47,223 nucleotides of DNA, from NCBI GenBank assembly GCA_016867395.1, contig VGJS01000033.1:1-47223 (forward strand), written 5' to 3'. Below are positions 17,686 through 27,069 of this stretch, piece after piece. The first letter of the stretch is position 1; each line of letters starts with the position of its first letter. The translations under genes and the position numbers were made by a program. This stretch comes from Candidatus Handelsmanbacteria bacterium (lineage in GTDB: Bacteria > Latescibacterota > UBA2968 > UBA8231). Under the pieces are notes generated by a model. The model was not told the origin of the DNA. It was given only the letters and a program-made list of their open reading frames with translations, and made no database searches.

Positions 17686-18879
17686 ATGCTCAAGACCGGC
17701 TCCTCCGGCGGCATCTACATCCACCCATGGGACATCACCGAGGAAGGCATCGAGGACTGTTTTGACTTTCTAGGCGATACCTGCGGCCTCAACGAGTTGT
17801 TCATCGCCGCAGTGTACCACGCCAACACCTTTCTGCTGCCCCACAACCCCAAGCGCCTCTTGCGCTGGGACGAGGGCTCGGTCTTCTTTCCCCCGCAGCA
17901 TTCGGCCTGGAGCCGCACCCGCATCCGACCCGTGCTGGGCGAATGTGTGGACAGCGCCGGGTACCTGGCCAACATCGTCGATGCGGCCCGCCAGCGCGAC
18001 TGGGGGGTGATCTTCTTCGTGGTCTTCCACTTCAGCCACAGCACCGCCCGCAACCACCCCGAGGCGTGCTGTGTGGACGCCCTGGGCGAGCGGCAGCGGG
18101 CGCACCTGTGCCCGGCCAATCCCGAGGTGCGCGCCTACGACCTGGCCCTGGTCGAGGAATTGATGACCACCTACGGAGGCGACGGCATCCGCCACGAATC
18201 CCTCGGTTACGGGGGATGGAACTCCGGTTTCGTGGTGGACAAGGTGGAGATGAGACCCTGCCCCCGGGACCAGTTCCTGCTGAGCCTGTGCTTCTGCGGT
18301 CACTGTCTGGAGCGGGACCGGCGGGCTGGCAACGATCCCCTCGCCCTGCGCCGCGAGGTGCGCGACCACCTCTTCGACAGCCTGGCTCTCCCCCCCGAGG
18401 AATGGGACCAGGGCCCGGTGGACGAGGAATGGGCCCGCAACGCCTTCGGCGGTCGGCTCTGGCCCTACCTTGAAACCCGCTGCGACACCGTCACCTCCCT
18501 GTACGAGGAGGTGCAGGCCCTCACCCTGGCCCAGGGCGGGGCCTTCATGCCCTTTGGCCCCCAGCAGCACCGCCACGTCCTGGGCGGCCTGGACTACGGC
18601 CGCTTCCACCCCCATCTCAAGCGGGTAAGCTTCGGCTGCCGGGGCGCCACCCTCGACGAGCAGTACCACAACCTTGTCGCCGACCTGCAACAGGCCCCCT
18701 CCTGGGCCGAGCCCGAGATCATGCACAACCAGCGCGCTTTTTCCTCGATGGAGGCCCTGCGGGACCAGGTGCTGATGGTGCGCCGGGCCGGCATCCGCCA
18801 CCACTCCTTCCATTATTATGGCATGAGCCGCACCTATCAACTGGAGTGGATCGGCAGCGCCCGCCAAGCCTGGGCCTGA
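17686..18879 (+). CDS. Uncharacterised protein, possibly TIM-barrel glycosidase-like
   Basis: A 397-residue protein, no signal peptide. The start (SGGIYIHPWDITEEGIEDCF) followed by GLNELFIAAVYHANTFLLP has the beta-alpha rhythm of TIM-barrel proteins of the hypothetical glycosyl-hydrolase-like type. It also has a Cys/His-rich segment (LSLCFCGHCLERDRRAG) and a C-terminal HHSFHYYGMSRTYQLEWI. Many His, Glu and Asp residues sit at likely strand ends (GDGIRHESLGYGGW), which would suit an active site, but I cannot name catalytic residues. It is translationally adjacent to the PhyH gene. Function unknown; the fold is a pattern-based guess. Confidence 0.7.
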   Translation: MLKTGSSGGIYIHPWDITEEGIEDCFDFLGDTCGLNELFIAAVYHANTFLLPHNPKRLLRWDEGSVFFPPQHSAWSRTRIRPVLGECVDSAGYLANIVDAARQRDWGVIFFVVFHFSHSTARNHPEACCVDALGERQRAHLCPANPEVRAYDLALVEELMTTYGGDGIRHESLGYGGWNSGFVVDKVEMRPCPRDQFLLSLCFCGHCLERDRRAGNDPLALRREVRDHLFDSLALPPEEWDQGPVDEEWARNAFGGRLWPYLETRCDTVTSLYEEVQALTLAQGGAFMPFGPQQHRHVLGGLDYGRFHPHLKRVSFGCRGATLDEQYHNLVADLQQAPSWAEPEIMHNQRAFSSMEALRDQVLMVRRAGIRHHSFHYYGMSRTYQLEWIGSARQAWA

Positions 18880-18923
18880 AAAAAGTACCGCACCGTCACC
18901 CCTTCCCCCTGCGGAGGTGTGCC

Positions 18924-21236
18924 ATGCCCGCCCTGCTCCTCTTCCTTGCCCTGCCCGTCCTGTTGGCCGCCGACGAGCTGCGCTTCGACACCCCGCAGCA
19001 GTGGCAGACCTGGAAACTGCCCCTGGGCGCCCTGGAGTTCACCGCCGAGGGCGACCTCAAGCCGGTGCAGATCCGCAAGCACAACAACGCCGCCCTCGAC
19101 GCGGGGCGCTTCGGCGGGGGCATCCGCAGCGTGGGCTCCAACCCCGGCAGCGCCCCCCTGGTGATGGACGGGGACCCGGCCACTGGCTGGGCCCCGGACC
19201 TGGCCGCTCCCCTGGAGGACCGCTTCATCGAGATCAACCTGGGGCGCGGGGTCTCGGCCTACCGGGTGGTGCTGGTCTTTGCCGAGGACGCCCCGCCCTT
19301 CGAGCTTTTCGACCTGATGCTCTCCACCGGGGAGCAGCAGCTCGACCAGATCGCCAACCCCATCCCCAACACCCTGGTCTACCGCATCAGTGAGCGCTTC
19401 AAGGAGAACACCCGGCACCGCCTGGTCTACGAACTGGACCGCCCCGAGCACACCCCCATCCAGTACCTGCGCCTCGCCGTGCTGCAAAGCCCCCCCGGAG
19501 CCCGCCTCACCGAGGTGGAGGTGGAGGGGGTGGGCGACAACCTGCTGGCCAACCTGCGTCACCGGGGCGGGGACATCGAGATCATCGTCGATACCAGCAA
19601 GCCCGACGAGGCGGTGCAGACCGGCAACGCCCAGGCCCTCATCGACGGCGACCTGACCTCCCGCTGGCAGCAGCGCAACGAGCCGCGCGCCCCCTACGAC
19701 ATCTGGGGCAACATCACCCTGGACCTGGGGGCGGTGTACTGGGTAGACTGGTTCCGCCTCATCGGCGGGGTGGTGGTGCGCTCGGGCAACGGCGGGGGCA
19801 TCACCACCGCCGCCTTCGTGTCGCGGCGCAGCTTCATCTACAAGTACTACGAGGTCCTCACCTCCGACGGCTCCCTGGCCCCCGACGGCAGCCGGGTGTG
19901 GACCAAGCACTACGCCGACTATCCCACCGACGAATCCATCACCATGGGCATGGCCGACCACAAGTTCGACTCCCAGCCCACCCGCTATGTCCGCTTCGTC
20001 TGGAGGGTCTGGGACGCCGCCTGCGCCGTGGCTGTGGGCGGCACCCAGGGCCGCACCTCGCAGTTCTGCCTGGTCACCGGGGCCACCGAGGAACTTCAGG
20101 TCTACAGCGAGGGCTACCCCCAGTCCCTGCAATTCCATTCGCACATCATCGACCTGGGCACTGACCGGAACCTGCAAACCCTCTCCTGGGGGGGCGATGC
20201 CCCGGCCGGCACCAGGGTCGAGTTGCGCAGCCGAACCGGCGACCAGGTGGTCGAGCAGCTTACCTACCGCGACAAGGACGGCAAGGAGGTCACCCAGAAG
20301 AAATACGAAAAACTCATCCCCTCCTTCCGCGGGCCCATCGATACCTTGTTGGTGGCCGGGGGCGACTGGAGTCCCTGGAGCAAGATCTACGCCTTCTCCG
20401 GCGAAGCCTTCCAGTCCCCCTCCCCCCGCCGCTACCTCGAACTGGACGCCCGCCTGGTCAGCGATCATCCCGACCGGGCGGCCAGCCTGGACTGGCTGAC
20501 CATCGCCTACACCCCGCCCCTGGCCAGCCGGGCCCTGGGCGAGATCAATCCGCCCGAGGTGCGCCCCGGCGAGTCCACCGAGTTCTCCTACTTCCTGCGG
20601 CCCGAGGGCGCCGCCCCCGGCCTGGACCGCCTCGCCGTCGAGGCCACTGTGCCCCTGCGCTTCACCGGCGCGTACCTGGACGGGCAGCCGGCCGCAGCCC
20701 AGGTCGATTCCACCGCCGCAGGTTTCCAGGTCCTCTTCCCCAGCGCCCTGCGCTCCGACCAGTTGGTGGAGTTGCGCTTCGCCTCGGCCGTCTTCCACCA
20801 GTCCACCCGCTTCGACCTCTTTCTCGAGGACAGCCGCACCAAGGTGCGCCAACCCGCCGAGCCGGGTGACGCCACAGAATTGAGCGTAAGCAACGGCAAC
20901 GTGGTGCGCCTGCCCGTGGCCCAGGACCTGTTGGCCAACCTGCGCTACAGCCCCATCCTCACCCCCAACGGCGACGGGATCAACGACCAGTTGGAACTCT
21001 CCCTCGACCTGGTCAACGTGCTGGCCCCCCGGCCCCTGCGCCTGCGCCTCTTCGATCTGGCCGGCCGTCTGGTCCACGCCGACGAACTCCTGGCCCAGGC
21101 CGGCCACCGCGCCTTCTCCTGGGACGGCCGCGCCGGGGGCCGGCTGCTGCCCCCAGGCCTGTACCTGCTGGAACTGAGCATCGAGGGGGACGCCCGCCAG
21201 GAGCGCGCCCGGCGGCTGGTGCAGGTAGCCTATTGA
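18924..21236 (+). CDS. Secreted discoidin-like protein with TPNGDGIND-type C-terminal tail
   Basis: A 770-residue protein starting at ATG 18924, with GGAGG 6 nt upstream and a short signal peptide (ALLLFLALPVLLA, then ADE). Two regions, about 72-200 and 229-355, have discoidin/F5-8-type-C-like features: MDGDPATGWAPD with FIEINLGRGVSAYRVVLVF, and IDGDLTSRWQQRN with NITLDLGAVYWVDWFRLIGG. The middle is beta-rich without recognised motifs. From about residue 672 the tail reads YSPILTPNGDGINDQLEL, LRLRLFDLAGRLVH, FSWDGRAGG and LPPGLYLLEL, the FlgD-Ig/gliding-motility-C-terminal-like domain used by FCB bacteria for export or sorting. Likely a carbohydrate-binding surface protein; ligand unknown. 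A sugar importer starts 118 bp downstream. Confidence 0.85.
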   Translation: MPALLLFLALPVLLAADELRFDTPQQWQTWKLPLGALEFTAEGDLKPVQIRKHNNAALDAGRFGGGIRSVGSNPGSAPLVMDGDPATGWAPDLAAPLEDRFIEINLGRGVSAYRVVLVFAEDAPPFELFDLMLSTGEQQLDQIANPIPNTLVYRISERFKENTRHRLVYELDRPEHTPIQYLRLAVLQSPPGARLTEVEVEGVGDNLLANLRHRGGDIEIIVDTSKPDEAVQTGNAQALIDGDLTSRWQQRNEPRAPYDIWGNITLDLGAVYWVDWFRLIGGVVVRSGNGGGITTAAFVSRRSFIYKYYEVLTSDGSLAPDGSRVWTKHYADYPTDESITMGMADHKFDSQPTRYVRFVWRVWDAACAVAVGGTQGRTSQFCLVTGATEELQVYSEGYPQSLQFHSHIIDLGTDRNLQTLSWGGDAPAGTRVELRSRTGDQVVEQLTYRDKDGKEVTQKKYEKLIPSFRGPIDTLLVAGGDWSPWSKIYAFSGEAFQSPSPRRYLELDARLVSDHPDRAASLDWLTIAYTPPLASRALGEINPPEVRPGESTEFSYFLRPEGAAPGLDRLAVEATVPLRFTGAYLDGQPAAAQVDSTAAGFQVLFPSALRSDQLVELRFASAVFHQSTRFDLFLEDSRTKVRQPAEPGDATELSVSNGNVVRLPVAQDLLANLRYSPILTPNGDGINDQLELSLDLVNVLAPRPLRLRLFDLAGRLVHADELLAQAGHRAFSWDGRAGGRLLPPGLYLLELSIEGDARQERARRLVQVAY

Positions 21237-21298
21237 TAGTTGCCAGCCCGGGTCCTCATCGGCGAGGCGGCGCGCCGGCGCTTCTTCCCGCCAAACGA

Positions 21299-21327
21299 TT
21301 GACAAGCCCAGGCCCCTTGGCTAATTT
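21299..21327 (+). promoter_or_regulatory. Sigma70-like promoter for the sugar ABC importer
   Basis: A perfect TTGACA (21299-21304) is followed after exactly 17 bp by TAATTT (21322-21327). Transcription would begin near 21334, giving a leader of about 20 nt to ATG 21355. This favours that ATG over the in-frame TTG at 21337. Confidence 0.6.
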
Positions 21328-21354
21328 GCTGTACCCTTGTTTCTCCTTCTGCCC

Positions 21355-22707
21355 ATGCGCTCCCAACTCGTCTTTGGCGCCCTCCTGCTGCTCTACGGCC
21401 TCTCCTTCTTCCTGCGGGGAGAAGACCCCAGGGCCCAACTGGGCCCCCAGCTTATGGAAGGGGTCTTCTTTCAGGGCGGGTACGGGCTACAGTGGGTCTA
21501 CGACGCGGGGGCCGAGTTCGAGCGAGCACATCCCGAAATCCAGGCCCACGTCTGGGGCAACCCCAGAGCCTGGGACCAGTCCCGCTCGCGCTTCCTGGCC
21601 GGCAACCCACCCGACGCCTTCTGGTGCATCCACAACATCAACTTCTGGGTCAACCTGCAGGATGGCCTGGTGTCCGACCTCGACTCGCTGATGAATGCCC
21701 CGGCCTACGGCCAGGAGGATGTCAAGTTCAAGGACACCTTCCTGCCCGGCACCCTGGAGCAGGGCCAGTACCAGGGCAAACAGTACTTCCTGCCCATCAC
21801 CTACGCGGTCGAAGGCATCTGGTACAACAAGAGGATGTTCGACGAGCGGGGTTGGGTCCCGGCCTCCACCTGGGACGAGTTCCTTGCCCTCTGTGAAAGG
21901 ATCAAGACCACCTCCTCCATCGCCCCCCTTACCCACCAGGGCAAGTACCCCTCCTATTTCGGCATGATCTTCCGGGGTCTGCTCTACAAGCTGGGTGGCG
22001 AGGAATTGTACCTGGCCATCGACAACCTGGAGCCCGGCGCCTGGCAACGGCCGGAGGTGGTCCGCGCCGCCGGGCTCTCGCGCGAGCTGGTGGAGCAGGG
22101 CTATGTCCTGGAGGGCTCCTCCTCCTTCTCCCACACCGAGGGGCAGATGATCTGGCTGCAGGAAAAGGCCGCCATGATCCCCTGCGGCACCTGGCTCGAA
22201 TCCGAGATGAAGAACGCCCTGCCCCCCGGTTTCGAGATGCGGCTGATGCCCGTGCCCGGCTTCCCCGATGGCAAGGGCGGCCAGAAGGCCGTGGGCGCCG
22301 ACGCCGGCCCGGCCTTCTGGGTGCCCCGCCAGGCCGCCCACCCCGACTGGGGCATGGAGTACTTCCGCATCCTGCTCTCCAGGAAGATGGCCGCCAACTT
22401 CCTGGCCACCATCGGTTCGGTCATGCCCATCCGGGGCAGCACCGAAGGGGTGCCCATCCCCCCGGCCATGCAGAGCGCCCTCGACGCGGTGCAGGCCGCG
22501 GGGAATGAGACCTTCAACCTCCGCTTCCTCTCCTGGTACCCCGAGCTGCGCATCGAGTACGAGAACGCCCTGGGCGCGGTCCTCAACGGCGATCTGTCCC
22601 CCCAGGGCTTTGCCGACCGGATCGAAGCCCAGGCCCAGCGCCTGCGCCAGGACCCGGATCGGGTGCGTATGACCCGCCTGCCTTCCAAGCCCCTGGCCAG
22701 TCGCTGA
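21355..22707 (+). CDS. Sugar ABC transporter substrate-binding protein (family 1, NgcE-like)
   Basis: A 450-residue extracytoplasmic binding protein that delivers a carbohydrate to the permeases encoded next. It has an N-terminal hydrophobic segment (LVFGALLLLYGLSFFL) but no lipobox Cys, so it is either cleaved and soluble in a periplasm or anchored by that segment. Family motifs include AEFERAHPEIQAHVW, YAVEGIWYNKRMFDERGW, TWDEFLALCERIK and IPCGTWLESEM. The segment around ELYLAIDNLEPGAW and SHTEGQMIW resembles binding proteins of the N-acetylglucosamine/diacetylchitobiose group, but the substrate cannot be read from sequence. ATG 21355 is favoured by the promoter; TTG 21337 would add six residues. 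Four bases separate it from the first permease. Confidence 0.88.
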   Translation: MRSQLVFGALLLLYGLSFFLRGEDPRAQLGPQLMEGVFFQGGYGLQWVYDAGAEFERAHPEIQAHVWGNPRAWDQSRSRFLAGNPPDAFWCIHNINFWVNLQDGLVSDLDSLMNAPAYGQEDVKFKDTFLPGTLEQGQYQGKQYFLPITYAVEGIWYNKRMFDERGWVPASTWDEFLALCERIKTTSSIAPLTHQGKYPSYFGMIFRGLLYKLGGEELYLAIDNLEPGAWQRPEVVRAAGLSRELVEQGYVLEGSSSFSHTEGQMIWLQEKAAMIPCGTWLESEMKNALPPGFEMRLMPVPGFPDGKGGQKAVGADAGPAFWVPRQAAHPDWGMEYFRILLSRKMAANFLATIGSVMPIRGSTEGVPIPPAMQSALDAVQAAGNETFNLRFLSWYPELRIEYENALGAVLNGDLSPQGFADRIEAQAQRLRQDPDRVRMTRLPSKPLASR

Positions 22708-22711
22708 AGCC

Positions 22712-23587
22712 ATGACCAAGAACTGGAAGGCCGGCCTGCTCTTCGTCCTGCCCGCCCTGCTCCTGTACCTGCTCTTCATGATCGCCCCCTACTTCCTGGC
22801 TTTCGGGGTCAGTTTCGCCAAGTGGCGGGGGGTCTCCATGCAGATCGAGTTCAACGGCCTGGACAACTTCCGCCAGATGTTCGGGGACCCGCACTTCTGG
22901 AAAGCCCTGGGCAACACGGTATTCTTCACCATCTTCGCCGGGGCCATTGTCCCGGCCCTGGCCCTGCACTTTGCCGTCACCATCTCGCGGGGCCTGGTGC
23001 GGGGGACCCGCTTCTTCCGCGTCGCCTTCTTCTTCCCCAACCTCATCTCCCAGGTGGCCATCGCCGTGTTGTGGTGGTTCGCCCTCAACCCCCAGTTCGG
23101 CATCTTCAGCAATTTCCTGCGCCTCTTCGGCCTGGCCGACCTGCCCTCCTGGCTGGGCGACCCGGCCTGGGCCCCCTGGTGCGTGGTGATGGTCAAGGTC
23201 TGGGCCGCCACCGGCTTCTACATGATCCTCTACCTGTCGGCCATCGAGGGCATCCCCTCCGACTACTACGACGCCTGCCGTATCGATGGGGCCGGGGAAT
23301 GGCAGTCCTTCTGGCACGTCACCCTGCCCCTGCTGGCGGAGATGATGAAGGTCAGCGTGGTCTTTCTGCTTTTGAATGGTTTCGGCACCTTCGACGTGGT
23401 GCGGATCATGACCGACGGCGGCCCGGACCGGGCCACCGAGACCCTGGCCACCTACATCTACGAAAACGCCTTTGAGCTGGGGAAATTCGGCTACGCCACC
23501 ACCCTGGCCATGACCCTCTTCCTCATCACCTTCTCCCTGGCCCTGCTCTCCCTGCGCCTGCAGCGGCGCGAGGCGGTGGAGTACTGA
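22712..23587 (+). CDS. Sugar ABC transporter permease (MalF/UgpA type)
   Basis: A 291-residue inner-membrane subunit with six predicted membrane segments, the first at about 6-28 (AGLLFVLPALLLYLLFMIAPY). The cytoplasmic EAA loop that contacts the ATPase is visible as YDACRIDGAGEWQSFWHVTLP, with the conserved Gly. The length fits the MalF/UgpA subfamily without the extra MalF periplasmic domain. It overlaps the next permease by one base (TGATG), indicating translational coupling. Confidence 0.92.
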   Translation: MTKNWKAGLLFVLPALLLYLLFMIAPYFLAFGVSFAKWRGVSMQIEFNGLDNFRQMFGDPHFWKALGNTVFFTIFAGAIVPALALHFAVTISRGLVRGTRFFRVAFFFPNLISQVAIAVLWWFALNPQFGIFSNFLRLFGLADLPSWLGDPAWAPWCVVMVKVWAATGFYMILYLSAIEGIPSDYYDACRIDGAGEWQSFWHVTLPLLAEMMKVSVVFLLLNGFGTFDVVRIMTDGGPDRATETLATYIYENAFELGKFGYATTLAMTLFLITFSLALLSLRLQRREAVEY

Positions 23588-24414
23588 TGCTCCTCCTGCG
23601 CCGGGTCCTGGTCCAGCTCAGCTTCGTGCTCTACGCCCTGGTGGTGGTCTTCCCGATGGTCTGGCTGCTCTACACCTCCTTCAAGACCACCGACGAACTC
23701 TTCGCCAGCGCCTGGTCCCTGCCCGACGTCTGGGAGCTGACCAATTTCGCCAAAGCCTGGAACGAGGCCCGGCTGGGGGACTACTTTTGGAACAGCATCT
23801 TCGTCACCAGCACCACCCTGGTACTGCAACTCCTGGTGGGGGCCATGGCCAGCTATTCCCTGGCCAAGTACCAGTTCCGCGGCAGCAACCTGCTCTACTA
23901 CGCCTTCCTGGCCGGCCTGATGTTCCCCATCTTCCTCGGGCTGGTGCCGCTTTTCTTTTTAGTCAAGGGGATGCACCTCATCGACACCCACCTCGGCCTC
24001 ATCCTGGTCTACGCCGCCTCGGGCATCCCCTTCACCGTCTTTGTCCTCACCGCCTTCTTCCGCACCATCCCCACCACCATCATGGAAGCCGGGATCATGG
24101 ACGGCTGCTCCCACTTCACCCTCTTCTGGCGGGTGATGCTGCCCCTGGCCAAGCCGGGCCTGACCACCGTGGGCATCTTCACCTTCATCGCCATCTGGAA
24201 CGAGTACCTCCTGGCCCTGGTCCTGCTCTCCTCCTCCCACCTGCGCACCTTGCCCCTGGGTCTGGCGGTGCTGCAGTTCGTGCAGTTCTACAAGGTGGAT
24301 TTCGGCGCCCTCTTCGCCGGATTGGTGATCGTCATGCTGCCCACCATCGCCTGCTACATCATCCTGCAGGAGCAGATCACCAAGGGCATCACCGTGGGCG
24401 CCGTGAAGGGTTAG
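23587..24414 (+). CDS. Sugar ABC transporter permease (MalG/UgpE type)
   Basis: A 275-residue second membrane subunit of the importer. It has an N-terminal segment ([20 protein letters not shown]), the typical SLAKYQFRG and ATPase-contact loop [20 protein letters not shown], and a C-terminal [12 protein letters not shown] ending found in MalG-type permeases. GGAG lies 6 nt before its ATG. No nucleotide-binding ATPase gene accompanies the set; a shared MsmX/UgpC-like ATPase encoded elsewhere is expected from related systems. The antiporter gene begins 7 bp after its stop. Confidence 0.92.
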   Translation: MLLLRRVLVQLSFVLYALVVVFPMVWLLYTSFKTTDELFASAWSLPDVWELTNFAKAWNEARLGDYFWNSIFVTSTTLVLQLLVGAMASYSLAKYQFRGSNLLYYAFLAGLMFPIFLGLVPLFFLVKGMHLIDTHLGLILVYAASGIPFTVFVLTAFFRTIPTTIMEAGIMDGCSHFTLFWRVMLPLAKPGLTTVGIFTFIAIWNEYLLALVLLSSSHLRTLPLGLAVLQFVQFYKVDFGALFAGLVIVMLPTIACYIILQEQITKGITVGAVKG

Positions 24415-24421
24415 ACCCCGC

Positions 24422-26383
24422 GTGGGCATCGCCGCCGACCTGGCCATCATCATCGTCGCCGCCCTCCTGGGCGGCCTGGTGGCCCAGTGGTGCCGGCAAC
24501 CCCTGATCCTGGGCTATATCCTGGCCGGGGTGTTGGTGGGCCCCCACACCGGCGGCATCACCATCTCCGATGTCCGCAACATCGAGCTTTTGGCCGAGAT
24601 CGGCGTGGCCCTGCTGCTCTTCGCCATCGGCCTGGAGTTCTCCTTCAGGGAATTGCGGCCGGTGCGCCGCGTCGCCCTCCTGGGCACCCCCATCCAACTG
24701 GTCCTCACCATCGCATACGGGTACGGGATCGGCCGCCTGCTGGGCTGGGACTGGCTGCCCTCGGTGTGGCTGGGCGCCCTGATCTCCCTGTCCAGCACCA
24801 TGGTCCTGCTCAAAACCCTGATGGGCCAGGGCCGCCTGGGCAGCCTCTCCAGCCGGGTGATGATCGGCATCCTCATCGTCCAGGACCTGGCGGTGGTGCC
24901 CCTGATGATCGTCCTGCCCCAGCTCAGCCAGCCGGCCTTCGCCTTCTCCACCCTAACCTGGGCCCTCCTCAAGGCCGCCGGCTTCCTGGCCCTGATGGTG
25001 CTGGCCGGCACCCGGCTCATCCCCCGCCTCATGGCCCTCATCGCCGACTGGAACTCGCGCGAGCTTTTCCTCCTGGCCGTCACCGCCATCGGCCTGGGCG
25101 TGGGCTACGCCACCCACCTCTTTGGGCTCTCCTTCGCCTTTGGTGCCTTTGTCGCCGGCATGGTCCTGGGCGAGTCCGACTACAGCCACCAGGCCCTCAG
25201 CGACGTGGTCCCCCTGCGCGACCTCTTCGGCCTGCTCTTCTTCGTCTCGGTGGGCATGTTGCTGGACCCGGCCTTTTTGTGGGCTCACTGGCCGGCGGTG
25301 TTGCTGCTGGTTCTGCTGGTGGGCCTGGGCAAGGGGCTGATCCTGGGAGGTCTGACCCGCTTTTTTGGCTACGGCAACGTCGCGCCCCTGGCCGTGGGCC
25401 TGGGTCTCTTCCAGATCGGCGAGTTCTCCTTTGTGCTGGCCAGGGTGGGCCTGACCGCCCAGGCTATCACCGCCGAGCAGTTCTCCCTGGTGCTCTGCGC
25501 CACGATCGCCACCATGCTCCTCACTCCCATCGTCAGCGGCCTCACCGCCCCGCTCTATGCCCGTTTCCGCCGCTTCTCCCCCCGCGAGCCCTTGCAGACC
25601 ATCCAGCTACCCAGCGCCGAATGCCGCGACCACGTGGTCATCGCCGGGGGCGGCCGGGTGGGCCGGCATGTGGCCCAGGTGCTCAAGCGACTGGAGCAGG
25701 AGTTCGTGGTGATCGAGTTGGACCCCAGGCGGGTGGAGCAGTCCCGTCAGGCGGGGTTCCCGGTGCTCTACGGCGACGCCTCCCAGGAGGTGGTGCTGCG
25801 CGCAGCGGGCCTTGAGCGGGCCCGGCTCCTGCTGATCACCGCCCCGGTCATCGCCTCTGCCCGGCTCATCGTCTACCAGGGCCGCCGCCTCAATCCCGGC
25901 CTGCGCATCGTCGCCCGGGCCGAGGGCCTGGAGCAGATGCGCTGGCTGCGCGACCACGGGGTGGACGAGGTGGTGCAGCCCGAGTTCGAGGCCGGCCTGG
26001 AGATCACCCGCCAGGCCCTCCTCCACCTCGGTATCCCCCCAGCCCAGATCCAGCGCTTCACCGACGCGGTGCGCCAGGAACTCTATGCCCCCCTCTACCA
26101 GAACGGCGGGGCGTACCAGACCCTGGCCCAGTTGCAGCAGGCCGCCAGTGGGCTCGCATTGACCTGGCTGGAGATCCCCGCCTCCAGCCCCGGCGTTGGC
26201 CACAGCATCGCCGAACTGGCCCTGCGCACCCGCACCGGCGCCTCGGTGGTGGGACTGCTGCGCGGCGGGGTATTGCATCCCAACCCCACCGCGGACCAGC
26301 GCCTGGAGGCCGGCGACAGGGTGGGGGTGATGGGTGCTCCCGGGCAACTGGCCGACTTCCAGGCCTTGTTGGAGATACCATAA
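24422..26383 (+). CDS. CPA2-family monovalent cation:proton antiporter with RCK domains (KefB/C-like)
   Basis: A 653-residue membrane protein with a GTG start. Residues about 1-385 form the Na+/H+ exchanger fold with 11-13 membrane segments and signatures such as [52 protein letters not shown] and [15 protein letters not shown]. Residue 400 onwards is a cytosolic RCK_N (TrkA-N) nucleotide-binding domain ([35 protein letters not shown]), and about 588-653 is TrkA-C. Such proteins exchange K+ (or Na+) for protons and are gated by nucleotides or glutathione conjugates. Only 7 bp separate it from the ABC operon, so it may share that transcript. No strong Shine-Dalgarno. Confidence 0.92.
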   Translation: MGIAADLAIIIVAALLGGLVAQWCRQPLILGYILAGVLVGPHTGGITISDVRNIELLAEIGVALLLFAIGLEFSFRELRPVRRVALLGTPIQLVLTIAYGYGIGRLLGWDWLPSVWLGALISLSSTMVLLKTLMGQGRLGSLSSRVMIGILIVQDLAVVPLMIVLPQLSQPAFAFSTLTWALLKAAGFLALMVLAGTRLIPRLMALIADWNSRELFLLAVTAIGLGVGYATHLFGLSFAFGAFVAGMVLGESDYSHQALSDVVPLRDLFGLLFFVSVGMLLDPAFLWAHWPAVLLLVLLVGLGKGLILGGLTRFFGYGNVAPLAVGLGLFQIGEFSFVLARVGLTAQAITAEQFSLVLCATIATMLLTPIVSGLTAPLYARFRRFSPREPLQTIQLPSAECRDHVVIAGGGRVGRHVAQVLKRLEQEFVVIELDPRRVEQSRQAGFPVLYGDASQEVVLRAAGLERARLLLITAPVIASARLIVYQGRRLNPGLRIVARAEGLEQMRWLRDHGVDEVVQPEFEAGLEITRQALLHLGIPPAQIQRFTDAVRQELYAPLYQNGGAYQTLAQLQQAASGLALTWLEIPASSPGVGHSIAELALRTRTGASVVGLLRGGVLHPNPTADQRLEAGDRVGVMGAPGQLADFQALLEIP

Positions 26384-26394
26384 CAGGAGGTCCC

Positions 26395-27069
26395 ATGCTC
26401 ACCTCTCTCGCCGAAAACCTCTGGGAACTCAACCGCCCCCTCAAAGCCCCCGGCCTGCGCCTCGACCACCGCATGGTGGTGGCCCGCCTCGCCTCCGGGG
26501 AGTTGCTGGTCCACTCCCCCGTCGAGTTGGATGAAGATATTGTCAGTGCCCTGGCCGCCCTCGGCCCGGTGAGCCACCTCGTGGCCCCCAGCCTCTTCCA
26601 CGACCTGTACTGGCCCCCCTGGTTTTCCCGTTATCCCCAGGCCACCTTCTGGGGTGTGCCCGGCCTGCGCCAAGCCCATCCCGAACTGCCTTTCGGCGAA
26701 CTCCTCCGCCCCGACCAGCCCACCCCCTGGGAGGCGGAACTGCCCAAACTCTTCATCGCCGGCATGCCCAAGCTCAACGAGTACGTCTTCTTCCATCCCC
26801 CCAGCCAGAGCCTGATCCTCGCCGACCTGGTCTTCAACCTCAGCCCAGACCAGTCCCTGTTGGGCAAACTGATCCTCAAAGCCAACGCCGCACACGGCAA
26901 GGTGGCCTGCTCGCGCATCTTCCGAGCCTTCATCAAGGACCGCAGCGCCTTCAGGCAGTCGGTGGAGGAATTGCTGTCGCGGGATTTTTCGCGGGTGATC
27001 GTGGGCCACGGCGGGAACGTGACCCAGGACGGGAAGGAGGCACTGCGGCGGGCTTTTGGGTGGCTATGA
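26395..27069 (+). CDS. DUF4336 domain-containing protein
   Basis: A 224-residue protein with a good AGGAGG 3-4 nt before its ATG and 11 bp after the antiporter stop. The sequence matches the DUF4336 pattern, a metallo-beta-lactamase-like fold family of unknown function: ENLWELNRPLKAPGLRLDHR, LLVHSPVELDE, GPVSHLVAPSLFHDLYW, FWGVPGLRQAHPELPF, LNEYVFFHPPSQSLILADLV and, near the end, RVIVGHGG. The HxxxW and terminal VGHG residues could be remnants of metal ligands. No predicted membrane segments. Reaction unknown. Confidence 0.82.
   Translation: MLTSLAENLWELNRPLKAPGLRLDHRMVVARLASGELLVHSPVELDEDIVSALAALGPVSHLVAPSLFHDLYWPPWFSRYPQATFWGVPGLRQAHPELPFGELLRPDQPTPWEAELPKLFIAGMPKLNEYVFFHPPSQSLILADLVFNLSPDQSLLGKLILKANAAHGKVACSRIFRAFIKDRSAFRQSVEELLSRDFSRVIVGHGGNVTQDGKEALRRAFGWL

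Noticed and set aside
16243-17724. A 493-codon minus-strand frame opposite the decayed surface gene and PhyH gene
   Set aside because: Gly/Val/His-rich shadow of plus-strand coding DNA; the plus strand shows real domains.
18837-21305. An 822-codon minus-strand frame opposite the discoidin-like gene
   Set aside because: Shadow frame with no signal peptide or motif; plus strand has a good start, motifs and tail.
22583-23317. Minus-strand frames opposite the binding-protein and permease genes
   Set aside because: Charged Gln/Glu-rich shadows; plus strand encodes complete ABC components.
24953-25288. Minus-strand frames in the antiporter gene
   Set aside because: Shadow; plus strand has membrane helices and RCK motifs throughout.
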